Part shown: piece by piece, positions 4,501 through 5,430 of the stretch
Layout: every line of letters starts with the position of its first letter
Numbering within the stretch: the stretch's first letter is position 1
DNA from: Blastocatellia bacterium
Lineage (GTDB): Bacteria > Acidobacteriota > Blastocatellia > Pyrinomonadales > Pyrinomonadaceae
Assembly: GCA_013695195.1 (NCBI GenBank)
Contig: JACDAY010000309.1
Coordinates: 1 to 5,430, forward strand
Direction of reading: 5' to 3'
DNA: 5,430 nucleotides
Notes under the pieces: model-generated
The model's database searches: none
The model's input: the letters and a program-made list of their open reading frames with translations, nothing else
What the model was told of the DNA's origin: nothing
Made by a program: the position numbers and the translations under genes

Positions 4501-5430
4501 TTAAGACATGCTCAAGGCGGATATATGACTTTTAACGGTTTCACCGAGTGTTTCGAGATTATAACCGCCTTCCAGGCATGAAACAATACGTCCTGCACAA
4601 GCTTCATTCGCCCATGCTTTTACAGTTTTCGTCATCGAAACAAAATCCGTATCTTCGAGCTGCAATTGTCCGAGGGGATCGGTTAGATGCGCGTCGAATC
4701 CGGCAGAGACTATAATCAGATCGGGTTTGAATTTTGAAGCAATGTCGCCGACGGCGGATTCGAGCATCCGCCTTTGTTCGGCGGCCGGGACGTGGGCTTT
4801 AATAGGGACATTCAAAGTCGATCCCAGGCCTCGCCCGTGCCCGTTTTCACCGCGTGCGCCGGTTCCGGGATACCACGGATATTGATGCATCGAAAAAAAG
4901 AACACACTCGGATCGACATAAAAGATTCCCTGCGTGCCATTGCCGTGATGAACGTCCCAATCGATGATCGCGACACGTTCGATCTCCTTATATTGATTTT
5001 GAGCGTAGCGTGCGGCGACGGCCACGTTGTTGAAAAGGCAAAACCCCATCGCGTTTTCGGCAGTCGCGTGATGCCCCGGCGGGCGCACAGCGACGAAGGC
5101 ATTGTCCGCCTCGCCCTGCATCACGGCATCGACTGCGCAACACGCGCCCCCGGCCGCAAAAAGCGATGCGTCAAAAGAATTCATTGAGATTACGGTGTCG
5201 GGATCGAGCCGATCGGCTCCATTTGCATATGCGTTTTCGATCCTTTGATAATGCTCCTTTGTGTGGGCCGCTTGTATAATTCCCTGAGGCGCTTTTTCGG
5301 GTGTAATCTCGACAAGGCTTTCCCATAAAGCGGTGTCTTGCCGAAGTGAGTTCATTATGATCTCGTACCGCCGCGGCGTTTCTGGATGGCCGGAGCCGGT
5401 ATCGTGCTTTTGATAGATCGGGTGGTGAAT
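4501..5430 (-). CDS. Histone-deacetylase-family zinc amidohydrolase (N-terminus beyond window)
   Basis: The frame is open to the window edge, so an ATG at 5355 is internal. The 25 codons above it read HHPIYQKHDTGSGHPETPRR, the standard family N-terminus, and only a few residues should be missing from the 309 visible. The fold removes acetyl groups from lysines or acetylated amines using zinc. Counting from the first visible codon: catalytic pair His120-His121 in RPPGHHA, GFCLFNN at 129-135, zinc ligands Asp159 and His161 in DWDVHHGNG, third ligand Asp246 in SAGFDAH, and the transition-state Tyr290 in LEGGYN. Every key residue is present, so it should be active. DWDVHHGNGTQ with RPPGHHA points to the class II-like bacterial branch, near acetylpolyamine amidohydrolase and AcuC relatives. 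The substrate cannot be told from sequence. The next gene, for the zinc-ribbon protein, starts 77 nt downstream on the same strand. Confidence 0.93.
   Translation of the reverse strand: MHHPIYQKHDTGSGHPETPRRYEIIMNSLRQDTALWESLVEITPEKAPQGIIQAAHTKEHYQRIENAYANGADRLDPDTVISMNSFDASLFAAGGACCAVDAVMQGEADNAFVAVRPPGHHATAENAMGFCLFNNVAVAARYAQNQYKEIERVAIIDWDVHHGNGTQGIFYVDPSVFFFSMHQYPWYPGTGARGENGHGRGLGSTLNVPIKAHVPAAEQRRMLESAVGDIASKFKPDLIIVSAGFDAHLTDPLGQLQLEDTDFVSMTKTVKAWANEACAGRIVSCLEGGYNLETLGETVKSHISALSMS

Overview
The window reads as chromosomal DNA from a Gram-negative bacterium, most plausibly an Acidobacteriota of the Blastocatellia/Pyrinomonadaceae type. The main clue is a TonB-dependent outer-membrane receptor with a carboxypeptidase-type regulatory domain (motif GTIQGSILDPNGGAVPDA) between signal peptide and plug, a layout very common in that phylum. 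A small protein with four CxxC pairs fits the same background. The taxonomic call is inference; no marker gene is present.

All five genes lie on the minus strand, so transcription runs right to left. Reading in that direction: (1) a histone-deacetylase-family zinc amidohydrolase whose 5' end lies beyond base 5430; (2) a 93-residue double zinc-ribbon protein; (3) an enoyl-CoA hydratase/isomerase of the PaaG-like subgroup; (4) after a 340-bp regulatory gap, a FecA-like TonB-dependent receptor; (5) after a 257-bp AT-rich repeat-bearing gap, the N-terminal 89 residues of an MFS transporter that runs off the left edge.

The right half (about 3272-5430) is a loose group of housekeeping-type genes separated by about 75-nt gaps. 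An A/T-stem terminator candidate separates the zinc-ribbon gene from the hydratase gene. The left half (1-3271) looks like an iron-uptake unit. A TTGACA-17-TTAAAT promoter sits ahead of the receptor, and a 19-bp palindrome containing a near-consensus 7-1-7 Fur box lies around the predicted transcription start, so iron-dependent repression is the simplest reading. The MFS protein downstream has the N-terminus of the EntS/DHA3-like group and could move a siderophore or related chelate, but that link rests on proximity and family only.

I see no CRISPR array, RNA gene, transposase, phage gene or defence gene, and no convincing new system. The items most worth a second look are the stacked palindromes at the receptor promoter, the GTTTC-unit cluster and 11-bp inverted repeats in the 269-525 gap, and the active-site pattern of the hydratase/isomerase.
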